A DNA stretch of 64,000 bases. It comes from Burkholderia sp. NRF60-BP8 (GTDB lineage Bacteria > Pseudomonadota > Gammaproteobacteria > Burkholderiales > Burkholderiaceae). Each line of letters starts with the position of its first letter. Positions within the stretch are counted from its first letter, which is position 1. The stretch covers positions 62,001 to 126,000 of the forward strand of contig NZ_CP013373.1 in NCBI RefSeq assembly GCF_001522585.2, in the 5' to 3' direction. Shown piece after piece: positions 8,318 through 16,510 of the stretch. Position numbers and translations under genes: made by a program. Below the pieces are notes generated by a model. That model searched no databases. It saw nothing but the letters and a program-made list of their open reading frames with translations, and was not told the DNA's origin.

Positions 8318-9883
8318 ATGCCGTACGCCTCCCTCCCGCGCGCCGTTCGCCCGCTGAGCGCCGCCGTCGCCATTGCGACGGCCGTGCTGCTCGCCGGCTG
8401 CGCCGTCGGGCCCGACTATCACCGGCCCGACACGTCGATCCCCGCCGCCTTCAAGGAAGCGCCGGCCGGCTGGAAAGTCGCGCAGCCCGCCGATCGCGCC
8501 GACCGCGGCGCATGGTGGACGGTCTACAACGATCCGCAGCTCGATATGCTGATCGGCAAGCTCAACGCGTCGAACCAGACCATCGCGCAATCGGCGGCCG
8601 CCTACCGGCAGGCGCGCGCGCTCGTCACCGAGGCGCGCGCCGCGTATTTCCCGACCGTCGGGCTGAGCGCATCGGGCTCGCGCGCGCGGACGCCGCGCAC
8701 GTCGCTGTCGTCGAGCTCGTCGTCGAATTTCGGCAGCGGATCGACGGGGTCGATCAACAACAGCTACAGCGTCGGCCTCGACGCCAGTTGGGAACCCGAT
8801 CTGTGGGGCAAGGTGAGCCGCACCGTCAGCGCGCAGCGCGCCGGCGAAGCGGCCGCCGCGGCCGATCTCGCGAACGCGCGGCTGTCGCAGCAGGCGCTGC
8901 TCGCGCAGACCTATTTCCAGTTGCGCACGTCCGACGCGCTGCAAAAGCTGCTCGACGACACCGTGAAGTCGTACGAACGGTCGCTGCAGCTCACGCAGAA
9001 CCAGTACGCGCAAGGCGTCGCCGCGCGCGCAGACGTGATCCAGGCGCAGACGCAGTTGCAGAGCGCGCAGGCCGCGCAGATCGACAACGGCGTGGCTCGC
9101 GCGCAGTACGAGCATGCGATCGCGACGTTGATCGGCGAACCGGCGTCGACCTTCTCGCTGCCGCCGGCCCCGCTCGCGGCCGAGCCGCCGATCACGCCGG
9201 TCGACGTGCCGTCGGCGATCCTCGAGCGCCGGCCCGACGTCGCGGCGGCCGAGCGCCGCGCGGCGGCCGCGAACGAGCAGATCGGCGTCGCGATCGCCGC
9301 GTTCTTCCCCACGCTGACGCTGTCGGCCAGCGGCGGCTTCCAGAGCTCGGTGTGGTCGCAGCTGTTCACGCTGCCGGCGCGCTTCTGGACGGTCGGCCCG
9401 CAGCTCGCGGCCACGCTGTTCGACGCGGGGCTGCGCGCCGCGCAGACGGACGCCGCGCGCGCGACCTACGACCAGGACGTTGCCGCCTATCGCCTCGCGG
9501 TGCTCACCGCGTTCCAGGACGTCGAGGACAACCTCGCGTCGCAGCGCATCCTCGCGCAGGAAATCGACGTGCAGCGGCAGGCCGTCGACAGCGCCGAGCA
9601 CGCGCTCGCGATCGTCACGAACCAGTACAAGGCCGGCACGGTCGCGTACCTGAACGTGCTGACCGCGCAGACCACCGCGTTCACCGCGCAGCAAAAGCTC
9701 GCGACGATCGCCGGGCAGCGGATGGTGTCGTCGGTCGGGCTCGTGAAGGCGCTCGGCGGCGGCTGGAACGTAGCGGAGATGGCGCGCGAGAACGGCGACA
9801 TGGCGGCGCCGGCGCCTTTGCCGGCGTCCGGTGCGCCCGCGGCCACCGCACCGTCGGCCGCCGCGCCGCTCGCGCAGAAGTAA
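8318..9883 (+). CDS. Outer-membrane efflux lipoprotein, NodT/OprM family
   Basis: A 521-residue TolC-like outer-membrane factor. The signal peptide ends in the lipobox LLAGC (lipidated Cys about residue 28), followed by AVGPDYHRPD, the usual start of NodT-family proteins. Two OEP repeats follow (about 70-280 and 290-490), with the conserved ERRPDVAAAERRAAAANEQIGVAIAAFFP. The tail is Ala/Pro-rich. The ATG at 8318 has AGGAAA upstream. Such channels work with RND or EmrAB-type inner-membrane pumps; the nearby EmrB exporter is a plausible partner, but no adaptor protein is encoded beside it. Confidence 0.93.
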   Translation: MPYASLPRAVRPLSAAVAIATAVLLAGCAVGPDYHRPDTSIPAAFKEAPAGWKVAQPADRADRGAWWTVYNDPQLDMLIGKLNASNQTIAQSAAAYRQARALVTEARAAYFPTVGLSASGSRARTPRTSLSSSSSSNFGSGSTGSINNSYSVGLDASWEPDLWGKVSRTVSAQRAGEAAAAADLANARLSQQALLAQTYFQLRTSDALQKLLDDTVKSYERSLQLTQNQYAQGVAARADVIQAQTQLQSAQAAQIDNGVARAQYEHAIATLIGEPASTFSLPPAPLAAEPPITPVDVPSAILERRPDVAAAERRAAAANEQIGVAIAAFFPTLTLSASGGFQSSVWSQLFTLPARFWTVGPQLAATLFDAGLRAAQTDAARATYDQDVAAYRLAVLTAFQDVEDNLASQRILAQEIDVQRQAVDSAEHALAIVTNQYKAGTVAYLNVLTAQTTAFTAQQKLATIAGQRMVSSVGLVKALGGGWNVAEMARENGDMAAPAPLPASGAPAATAPSAAAPLAQK

Positions 9884-9908
9884 GAAGGGAAGCGGCCGAC
9901 GCGCGCGT

Positions 9909-10733
9909 TCAGCGCTGCGCGTCGCCGAAGATCAGCGACACCTGGTTGTTGCCGATCGGATGCCCGAGCAGGTTCAGCAACCCCGCGAGGTTCGCCTGCT
10001 GCTCGGGCGCCGCATGCGCGGTCCCGCGGAACGAGCCCTGGCCGGGGCCGAAGCTGCCGTGCCCGTCGAGGAACAGCGGGCCCTGCGTCGTCGACAGGTC
10101 GAGATCGGCACCCGCGCCCTTCGCCTGCAATACCGCCCGGTACGAACCGAGCGGCTTCACGCGCGACACGCGCGAACTCATCGAATCGATCGTCACCGTC
10201 AACTGGCCGAACGCGTTGGTGCCGATGAGCCGCCAGTCGCTCCAGCCGAGCCGCACGTCGCCCTGCAGGTCGAGCGTGTTGAACGGCGTGCCGAGCCCCG
10301 CGAGCAGCGACGCGGGCACGGCCATCGTGCCCGCCGACAGCACCGCGCCGCGCCACGTCGCATCGAGCGTGACCGCATCGGGCATCGCTTCCGTCTGCCG
10401 CATGCGCATCTGCACGCGCCCGGTCAGCAGCGGCCAGAACCGCGTGGTCCATTCGACCCGGCCCGGCAGCAGCGTCGCCGCGCTCTGATCGGCGCCCGGC
10501 GCGAGCATCAGCGTGCCCGAGCCGTGCCACAGCGACCCGTCCGGATCGACGAGATTCACGTGGCCGCCGGTCGCACGCGCGAACTGCGGCGCGATCCACG
10601 CAGCCGGCGCGAGCGCGACGAGCGTCACCGCCGTCGCCAGGCCGCCCGCCAGCACCCACGGCAATACGGCGACGAGCCGCCTTGCCCACGGCCGCATCGG
10701 CCGCCCTTCGTTTGCGTCATCCACTGCCGTCAT
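9909..10733 (-). CDS. gspN: Type II secretion protein GspN
   Basis: A 274-residue bitopic inner-membrane protein with one N-terminal helix (about residues 20-45) and a periplasmic GspN domain (WIAPQFARATGGHVNLVDPDGSLWHGSGTLML, then several repeated beta segments). GspN is an accessory component of some type II systems; it is not always essential. The gene starts directly after gspM (stop and start are adjacent) and is the last gene of the leftward gspG-N run. It ends convergently 25 bp from the efflux channel gene; no T-tailed terminator is visible there. Confidence 0.88.
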   Translation of the reverse strand: MTAVDDANEGRPMRPWARRLVAVLPWVLAGGLATAVTLVALAPAAWIAPQFARATGGHVNLVDPDGSLWHGSGTLMLAPGADQSAATLLPGRVEWTTRFWPLLTGRVQMRMRQTEAMPDAVTLDATWRGAVLSAGTMAVPASLLAGLGTPFNTLDLQGDVRLGWSDWRLIGTNAFGQLTVTIDSMSSRVSRVKPLGSYRAVLQAKGAGADLDLSTTQGPLFLDGHGSFGPGQGSFRGTAHAAPEQQANLAGLLNLLGHPIGNNQVSLIFGDAQR

Positions 10734-11240
10734 CTACTTCTGGACGGAAGGTTGCATCACGGCCGTCAGGTCCACTTGGCCGTCTTCCTTCAGCGCCGTG
10801 GCGTGCGCTTCGCCGACCTGCACCTTGAACTGCCGGCGCGCATCGTCGAGCCACTGGGTCCATGCCGGGAACGACACGTTCTTCATCTGGATCTGCACGC
10901 CGTTGCCGACGATCTGCACCTGCGCGCCCTGCAACCCGTGATCGGACAGCGACGCGGTCAGCGCGTCCTTCAGCGCGAGGCCGGTCGGCGCGACGCCCTG
11001 CGCGGCGGCCGTCAGCGACTTCGCCTCGTTCGCCTGCGCGGTCATCTGCGCGAGTTCGCGACGCATCGTCGGCAATTCGCGCTGGATCCGCGCGCGGCCT
11101 TCCTGCGCGGGCGACCACAGCACCGAATACGCGATCGCGACCGCCAGCACGGCGCCGCCCCAGCCGAGCAGCGTCTTCTCGCGCGGCGAGCGCTCGCCCC
11201 AGAACTGGGTCAGCGTCTGGTTCAGTTGTTCGGTTTTCAT
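10734..11240 (-). CDS. gspM: Type II secretion protein GspM
   Basis: A 168-residue inner-membrane assembly-platform protein. It has a cytoplasmic N-terminus, a transmembrane segment (LLGWGGAVLAVAIAYSVLWSP) and a periplasmic GspM domain with the family pattern of coiled coil followed by a ferredoxin-like fold. It binds GspL. I chose the ATG at 11240, which overlaps the gspL stop (ATGA) and has GGAG upstream; the longer frame to 11261 lies inside gspL. Confidence 0.9.
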   Translation of the reverse strand: MKTEQLNQTLTQFWGERSPREKTLLGWGGAVLAVAIAYSVLWSPAQEGRARIQRELPTMRRELAQMTAQANEAKSLTAAAQGVAPTGLALKDALTASLSDHGLQGAQVQIVGNGVQIQMKNVSFPAWTQWLDDARRQFKVQVGEAHATALKEDGQVDLTAVMQPSVQK

Positions 11241-12613
11241 GAGCGGCTCCGGATCGTCCATTTGCCCGTGTTGCTGTCGACTTCGCCGGACAGTCCGTTA
11301 CGCGCGAGGCGCTGCGTGAAATCGGGATCGACCTTGACCTCCGGCTTGAAGCCGACGTCGAGCCGACGGTCGTGATAGTCGAGCGACGCGATGCCGTTCA
11401 GCGGCAGCGCGCCCATCGAGCGCGACAAGCCGCTCGACAGCGCGAGGAAATCGTTCGGCGACAGCTCGCCGGCCGCGAGGCGCAGCTGGTCGAGCTGACG
11501 CTGCATCTGCGCGGGCGGATCGAGCACGGTGGTCGTCTTCGGGAACGCGGACAGCAGCGTCTCGGTGATCTGCGCGGACAGCGCATCGCGCTCGCGCGAC
11601 AGCTTCCACCAGTGCAGGTTCATCCCGATCACCGCGACGCCGAGCGTCGCCGCAGCGAGCGCGATCGGCACGCGCAGGCGCTTGAGCGTCGCGCGGTCGA
11701 AGCGCCACGGCTGCGATTCGAATTCGAACTGGCACAGATCGAATGGCTCGGTCAGCGCCCGGCGCGCGAACGTGTCGAACGACAGCGGCGCGGCGCCCGG
11801 CAGCAGCGGGCCGTCGGTGCGGCCAACCGATGCGAGCCGCGGCTCCGCGCCCGGTTCGCCGAGTTCGTACAGTTCGATGTCGCCGCCGCCGGCGAGCGCG
11901 GTCAGCGTGCCGGCCGCGCGCGACGCGGGCGCCGCGAAGCCTTCGCCGAGCGCGCCGCGCGCGACGGCCAGCTCGAGGCGCGGCGCACCGGCCGCCGCCG
12001 GCAACGCGCCGGCTTCGACGAGCACCGGTTCGACCGCCGTCGCGAGCCCGAGCACCGCGGCGACCGTCGTCGGGCGGGCGGGCAGCTCGGTCGAGGCCGC
12101 GACGAGCGGGGCGGCGTCGATGGCCTCGTCGTCGGCCGCCGGCACGACGGATGCCGCTTCGGCCGGCGCGCGCGGCGTCGGCAGGCAGCGGGTCGCGGGC
12201 ACCGCGCTCAGGTGCCGGTGGCCGGCCGCGGTAAACGCGTCGCAGATCGTGCGGAACCACGCGCGATCGACGACGGCCAGCACGCGGCGCCCGTCCGGCA
12301 GCGCGGCCGGGTCGAGCGCGATGTGGCAGCCGAGCGGATCCTGGATCAGCTGATCCTCGACGATGTTGGGCAGCGCCTGGCGCAGCTTCGGCCCCTTCAG
12401 CGGCGGCACGGTCGCGGCCAGCAGCAGCACGTCGCGCGCGGCGACGATCAGCACCGTCGCGTTCGCCCGCGGCAGCAGCGCCAGCGCGGCGCGGCCGGCG
12501 CGCTGCACCTGGCCGCCCTTGTCGACGAGCATGAACGGCAGCTCGGGCCACTGCCATTCCTGCAACGGCACGGCAGGCTCGCGCGGCGGCAAAGAAACAA
12601 TCAACGTGCTCAC
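11237..12613 (-). CDS. gspL: Type II secretion protein GspL
   Basis: A 458-residue inner-membrane protein that ties the secretion ATPase GspE to the assembly platform. The N-terminal cytoplasmic actin-like domain (about 1-300) contains LPFMLVDKGGQVQ and PNIVEDQLIQDPLGCHIAL, typical of GspL; an Ala/Glu-rich low-complexity stretch occupies about 150-200. One membrane helix near 345 (VPIALAAATLGVAVIGMNLHW) leads to the periplasmic domain. The start is a GTG at 12613 with AGAGGAG upstream. Confidence 0.92.
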   Translation of the reverse strand: MSTLIVSLPPREPAVPLQEWQWPELPFMLVDKGGQVQRAGRAALALLPRANATVLIVAARDVLLLAATVPPLKGPKLRQALPNIVEDQLIQDPLGCHIALDPAALPDGRRVLAVVDRAWFRTICDAFTAAGHRHLSAVPATRCLPTPRAPAEAASVVPAADDEAIDAAPLVAASTELPARPTTVAAVLGLATAVEPVLVEAGALPAAAGAPRLELAVARGALGEGFAAPASRAAGTLTALAGGGDIELYELGEPGAEPRLASVGRTDGPLLPGAAPLSFDTFARRALTEPFDLCQFEFESQPWRFDRATLKRLRVPIALAAATLGVAVIGMNLHWWKLSRERDALSAQITETLLSAFPKTTTVLDPPAQMQRQLDQLRLAAGELSPNDFLALSSGLSRSMGALPLNGIASLDYHDRRLDVGFKPEVKVDPDFTQRLARNGLSGEVDSNTGKWTIRSRS

Positions 12614-12639
12614 AAGAGCTCCTCTCCCGATTGGCGTCG

Positions 12640-13755
12640 TTATAGCTGGTCGCGGATACGCACGACCCGCGTCGAGTGCGTGGTCGGATCACGATACACG
12701 AGCGAGGTGCGGTCAACCTCCGCGCGTTCGTGCTGGATCCGGCCATGCACGATGAAATAGCTCGAATTGACGTCGACGAGGCTCGAGTCGATCGTCACGT
12801 TCGGCGGCGCGCCGGCGCCGCGCAGCGCGAGCTGCACGTCGCCGACGTTCCGGAAGAACACGGTCTCGCGGCGCGACACCAGCGCCTGCGCGGACGACAC
12901 GCTCATCCCCGGCACCAGCGCCGCGATCACTTCGGCCGGCGCGGTGTTCATGTTCACGGGGGTCGTGGTCGGCAGCACGGTGACGAACGGGCGCAGCCGC
13001 GCGACCATCTCGGGCGTCACGCCGTCGACGTCGAGCAGGCTGTCCACGCGCGTCATCATCAGCGGCGCGGGCCCGCGGTCCCCGCCGGCCATGCCGGGAT
13101 CGTCGGTGAAGCCGCTGCCCTGCATGTCGCCGCTCGTCACCGGTGCGGTCGCGGCGTTCGCGGCGGTCGCGCCGCCGCCGGGCAGGTTCGGCATCTGGAA
13201 CCGCGTGGCCGAATGCAGCAGGCCCGCGCGCACCTGGAGCGCGATGCGCTTCGCGAACGCGCTGTCGTAGCCGAGCGTCGTCAGCAGGCGCTGAAATGCC
13301 TGCATCTGCGTGACGTTCAACTGCAGCACGCCGGGCGCCGGCGACGACACGAGGTTGCGCAGGTTGAACTTCGCCTGCGCGTCCTCGATCGAGCCGGAGA
13401 TATAGGTGTCTTCGCCGCCGCCCTCGTTGGGCGAGCCGATCCGGCCGAGAAAATCCGACAGCTTCGTCTTCGCGATCGGCACGCCCCAGATCCCGCCGAG
13501 ATAGGTGATGCCGGGCGCCGTGTCGCCTTCGGAGCGCAGGATCATCCGGGTCCAGTCGAGCGCGCCGCGCGCGACCCACTGCGCCTGCGCGATCGTGCGC
13601 TGGTTCTCGATGCGGCGGATCTGCACCTGCTGGCGCCACAGCATCCCCGACACGAGGATCGCCGACAGCGCGACCACGAGCAGCGCGGTGATGATCGCGG
13701 CGCCGCGCTGGCGGCGGGCGGGCGTTCGGCGGGCAAGGCGCGCACGCATCGTCAT
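12640..13755 (-). CDS. gspK: Type II secretion minor pseudopilin GspK
   Basis: A 371-residue pseudopilin, larger than the other minor pilins as usual for GspK, which caps the pseudopilus tip with GspI and GspJ. The N-terminus has RRQRGAAIITALLVVALSAIL, the prepilin-type helix that follows the cleavage site, and the large alpha-helical insertion domain contains LLDVDGVTPEMVARLRPFVTVLPTTTPVNMNTAP, a conserved GspK stretch. The ATG at 13755 overlaps the gspJ stop (ATGA); a second ATG lies two codons on. Confidence 0.93.
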   Translation of the reverse strand: MTMRARLARRTPARRQRGAAIITALLVVALSAILVSGMLWRQQVQIRRIENQRTIAQAQWVARGALDWTRMILRSEGDTAPGITYLGGIWGVPIAKTKLSDFLGRIGSPNEGGGEDTYISGSIEDAQAKFNLRNLVSSPAPGVLQLNVTQMQAFQRLLTTLGYDSAFAKRIALQVRAGLLHSATRFQMPNLPGGGATAANAATAPVTSGDMQGSGFTDDPGMAGGDRGPAPLMMTRVDSLLDVDGVTPEMVARLRPFVTVLPTTTPVNMNTAPAEVIAALVPGMSVSSAQALVSRRETVFFRNVGDVQLALRGAGAPPNVTIDSSLVDVNSSYFIVHGRIQHERAEVDRTSLVYRDPTTHSTRVVRIRDQL

Positions 13756-14450
13756 TCCCCGACGAGGAAGATGCGCGTGACCGGCACGCGCAGCGACGTC
13801 GCGCCGATGCTGACCTGCAGCCCGGTCACCGCGCGCGCGGGCGGTGCGTTGCCGATCTGCGGCACCTTGAGCGCGTCGTTGTTCTGTGCGAGCGCTTCGT
13901 CGGCCGTCTGCAGGTTGGTGGTCCAGCCCACGCGCGGCACGTACAGCTTCGCGTCGATCGCGCCGACGCCGCCCATCAGCGCGACCCAGCTCCAGCCTTC
14001 GACGCTGCTGTCCTTCAGCAGGGTGCGCAGCCGGTTCGTGTCGTCGATCGGCGGCGATGCATAGCGCACGACCCGGCCGCCGGCGATCCGGTAGCGGACC
14101 ACCTGCAGCCGCGGCGCGACGCCCGGCACGTCGAGTTCGCGCACGATCTGCAGCGTATTGCCGGCGACGCCGATCGCCGGCTGGCCGGCCTCGTCGTCGG
14201 TGGCGGCGAGCCGCGCGTCGATGCGCATCTGGTCGAACATCTGCGCGAACACGCGCTCGTCTTCCATCGCGGACGCGACCTTGTCGCGGCCGCGCATGAT
14301 CTGGTCGAGCCCGCGCCACGCGAGGATCGCGACCACCGCGAGAATCGCGATCGCGATCATCAGCTCGATCAGCGTGAAGCCGCGGGCAGGGCGGCCCGAG
14401 GGAGCGGACAGGCGGCGCATCGGCGCGTCAGAGCGGACGGCTGGTTTCAT
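13752..14450 (-). CDS. gspJ: Type II secretion minor pseudopilin GspJ
   Basis: A 232-residue minor pseudopilin. The prepilin peptidase site is RGFTLIELMIAIAILAVVAI (cleavage after the Gly) and the C-terminal domain is beta-rich. It forms the tip complex with GspI and GspK. The ATG at 14450 lies 23 bp inside gspI and has GGTGG upstream; an ATG at 14420 would give a shorter leader but lacks a ribosome site. Confidence 0.92.
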   Translation of the reverse strand: MKPAVRSDAPMRRLSAPSGRPARGFTLIELMIAIAILAVVAILAWRGLDQIMRGRDKVASAMEDERVFAQMFDQMRIDARLAATDDEAGQPAIGVAGNTLQIVRELDVPGVAPRLQVVRYRIAGGRVVRYASPPIDDTNRLRTLLKDSSVEGWSWVALMGGVGAIDAKLYVPRVGWTTNLQTADEALAQNNDALKVPQIGNAPPARAVTGLQVSIGATSLRVPVTRIFLVGE

Positions 14451-14835
14451 TCGCGACCACCGTCACCATCTGCGCGAGCACGCCGGCGCGGCCGGGCATG
14501 CTCACCGAAATCCGCACGCGCCGGAATACCGGGTTCGGCGTGGTGCTCACGCGCTGCGTGCAGACGAGCTGCACGTTGCCTTGCGAGCAGTCGAAACTCT
14601 GTTCGCCGACCTCCGGCCACGCATGCGTGAGCCGCAACTGCGCAAGCGCGTTGTCGGCGCTCCAGCCGGCGAGCAGCCGGCGATGCAGGTCGGACGCGTT
14701 GGTCGCCATCGTGCCGACCGCGCGGATCGACGCGGCGAGCGCGACCGCGATGATCGCGAGCGCGACCAGCACCTCGATCATCGTGAAGCCGCGGGATGAA
14801 GCAACGGGGAAGGGCAGGCGACGACGCATCGTCAT
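14428..14835 (-). CDS. gspI: Type II secretion minor pseudopilin GspI
   Basis: A 135-residue minor pseudopilin with the cleavage motif SSRGFTMIEVLVALAIIAVA and a short globular domain ending in MVTVVANETSRPL. GspI starts assembly of the pilus tip complex. The ATG at 14835 overlaps the gspH stop codon (ATGA), so it is translationally coupled to gspH. Confidence 0.93.
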   Translation of the reverse strand: MTMRRRLPFPVASSRGFTMIEVLVALAIIAVALAASIRAVGTMATNASDLHRRLLAGWSADNALAQLRLTHAWPEVGEQSFDCSQGNVQLVCTQRVSTTPNPVFRRVRISVSMPGRAGVLAQMVTVVANETSRPL

Positions 14836-15401
14836 TGCACCTCGTAGCGGCCGTTGCCGGTGCCGACGATCGTCGCGCTGCCGGCGGCCGAATGCAGCGT
14901 CACGCGCACCGGCGTGTCGATGCTCTCGGTGCCGAACACGACGCGATTCGCGTGCGTGTCCGAGCCCGGGTAATCGATGTCGGCGCCGGTGACGCCGCCG
15001 TCCCAGTCGCGCGGGCGCAGCAGGTCGTCGCGCAGCGTGCGCCAGCCGTCGGGCGAGCTCACGTCGAAACGGAAACCGTGCGCGGTCGGCTGCCATGCGA
15101 TCGGCCGCGCGCGCACCTGCGCTTCGTCGCCGGCCGTCTCGAACAGCAGCGCGATGCGCTGCGCTTCCTCGCGCAGGTCGGTGCGCGGATTGCGCGTCAG
15201 CGACAGCGACGCGAGCGACACGAGCAGCCCCGCGATCACGAGCACGACCAGCATTTCGAGCAGCGTGAAGCCGCGCGCGCGACGCCGCGACGCACGGCGC
15301 TTCGTCAAGTCGCCATCGGCGCCGGCCGGTACGGACGGCACCGCCCCGCGACGCACACGGCGATCGCGGCCGCAGCGGGAGGTCGTGCGAATGGCGAGCA
15401 T
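14832..15401 (-). CDS. gspH: Type II secretion minor pseudopilin GspH
   Basis: A 189-residue minor pseudopilin linking the tip complex to the GspG shaft. The prepilin motif is RARGFTLLEMLVVLVIAGLL at about residue 41, followed by a GspH beta domain (LREEAQRIALLFETAGDEAQ). The leader before the cleavage site is unusually long (about 43 basic residues) when the ATG at 15401 is used. A TTG near 15308 would give a short leader of normal size, so the true start is uncertain. Confidence 0.88.
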   Translation of the reverse strand: MLAIRTTSRCGRDRRVRRGAVPSVPAGADGDLTKRRASRRRARGFTLLEMLVVLVIAGLLVSLASLSLTRNPRTDLREEAQRIALLFETAGDEAQVRARPIAWQPTAHGFRFDVSSPDGWRTLRDDLLRPRDWDGGVTGADIDYPGSDTHANRVVFGTESIDTPVRVTLHSAAGSATIVGTGNGRYEVQ

Positions 15402-15440
15402 GAAGAGCGGGAATGAAACGTCGGGTCGATCAGCGCCGGC

Positions 15441-15893
15441 TTATTGCCACGAGCCGATGTCGGAGTCGTTGCTCTCGCCGCCTTCCTTGCCGTCGGCGCC
15501 GTAGCTGAACACGTCGATCTCGCCGTGCACGCCCGGGTTCAGGTACTTGTACCCGTTGCCCCACGGATCGTTCGGCAGGCGCTCGAGATAACCGCCGTCC
15601 TTCCAGTTGTTCGGGATCGGATCGGTGGTCGGCTTCTGGATCAGCGCGTTCAGGCCCTGCTCCTGGGTCGGATAGCGGCCGTTGTCCAGACGGTACAGCT
15701 TGAGCGCCTGCATGATCGTGCCGATGTCCTGCTTCGCGGCGATGCGGCGCGCCTCGTCCGGACGGCTCATGATCTTCGGCACGATCAGCGCCGCCAGGAT
15801 CCCGAGGATCGCGACCACCACCATGATCTCGATCAGCGTGAAACCGCGCTGACGACGCACGGCCGCGTTGCGGCGAGTGATCCACGTTTGCAT
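15441..15893 (-). CDS. gspG: Type II secretion major pseudopilin GspG
   Basis: A 150-residue major pseudopilin that builds the periplasmic pseudopilus. The leader is short and basic, cleavage is at [20 protein letters not shown], and the C-terminal domain has the conserved [30 protein letters not shown] and acidic calcium-site residues in [16 protein letters not shown]. The ATG at 15893 has GAGG nine bases upstream. It heads the leftward gspG-N operon and is divergent from gspC. Confidence 0.97.
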   Translation of the reverse strand: MQTWITRRNAAVRRQRGFTLIEIMVVVAILGILAALIVPKIMSRPDEARRIAAKQDIGTIMQALKLYRLDNGRYPTQEQGLNALIQKPTTDPIPNNWKDGGYLERLPNDPWGNGYKYLNPGVHGEIDVFSYGADGKEGGESNDSDIGSWQ

Positions 15894-16068
15894 GACTGAC
15901 TACCTCTTTCCAAAAAATGTCGTCGATTGAGTGACGCACCCGGCGCACCGGACGATTGCCTGACGGCAACCTTCCGGACCGGCGGGCGCGGAGCACGCAT
16001 TGTAAGGCGCGCATCGCCGAGGGCTTTCACCCAACGCAAATTTCATATACATCCGTACAATAGCGCGC

Positions 16069-16479
16069 ATGAACGCGCTCTCGATCCGGATCCTATCCCT
16101 CGCCCTCTTCGCGGGTTTGTGCGCGACGGCCACCTACTGGGTCGTCACGCTGTCGGCCCGCGAAGCGCCGCTGCCCGCCGCCGCCGCGCGGCTGCCGATC
16201 CGCACCGAGGACGCCGCCGCGCTCTTCGGCGGTCAGCTCGACAAGAATCCCGTCCAGGACATCCACCTGTTCGGCATTCTCGCGCTCGATCACGGCGGCG
16301 CGGCGATCGTCGGCATCGGCGGCGAACCGCCGCGCGCCGTGTCGCTCGGCGCGGAAGTCACGCCCGGCGCGAAGCTCGCCGAAGTGCGCCCGCGCTCGAT
16401 CGTCGTCGACCGCAACGGCGCCCGCGCCGAAATCCAGCTCCCGGCCAACACGCCGTCCCCCGCGATCTACATGCGCTGA
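16069..16479 (+). CDS. gspC: Type II secretion protein GspC, short form
   Basis: GspC links the inner-membrane platform with the GspD secretin. This 136-residue protein has one N-terminal membrane helix (ILSLALFAGLCATATYWVVTL), a linker, and the homology-region domain (DIHLFGILALDHGGAAIVGIGGEPPRAVSLGAEVTPGAKLAEVRPRSIVV). It ends there, without the PDZ or coiled-coil domain found in the longer (about 270-residue) GspC proteins. It is the only gsp gene on the plus strand, placed between gspG and gspF. A TACAAT -10-like hexamer lies at 16056-16061. Confidence 0.88.
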   Translation: MNALSIRILSLALFAGLCATATYWVVTLSAREAPLPAAAARLPIRTEDAAALFGGQLDKNPVQDIHLFGILALDHGGAAIVGIGGEPPRAVSLGAEVTPGAKLAEVRPRSIVVDRNGARAEIQLPANTPSPAIYMR

Positions 16480-16510
16480 ACGGCGGCGGCCCGGCAAGCG
16501 GGCCGCCGCG

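Noticed and set aside
12640..14319. 559-codon minus frame covering gspK and part of gspJ
   Set aside because: Only the part from 13755 matches GspK; upstream residues are the wrong frame of gspJ. The start was trimmed.
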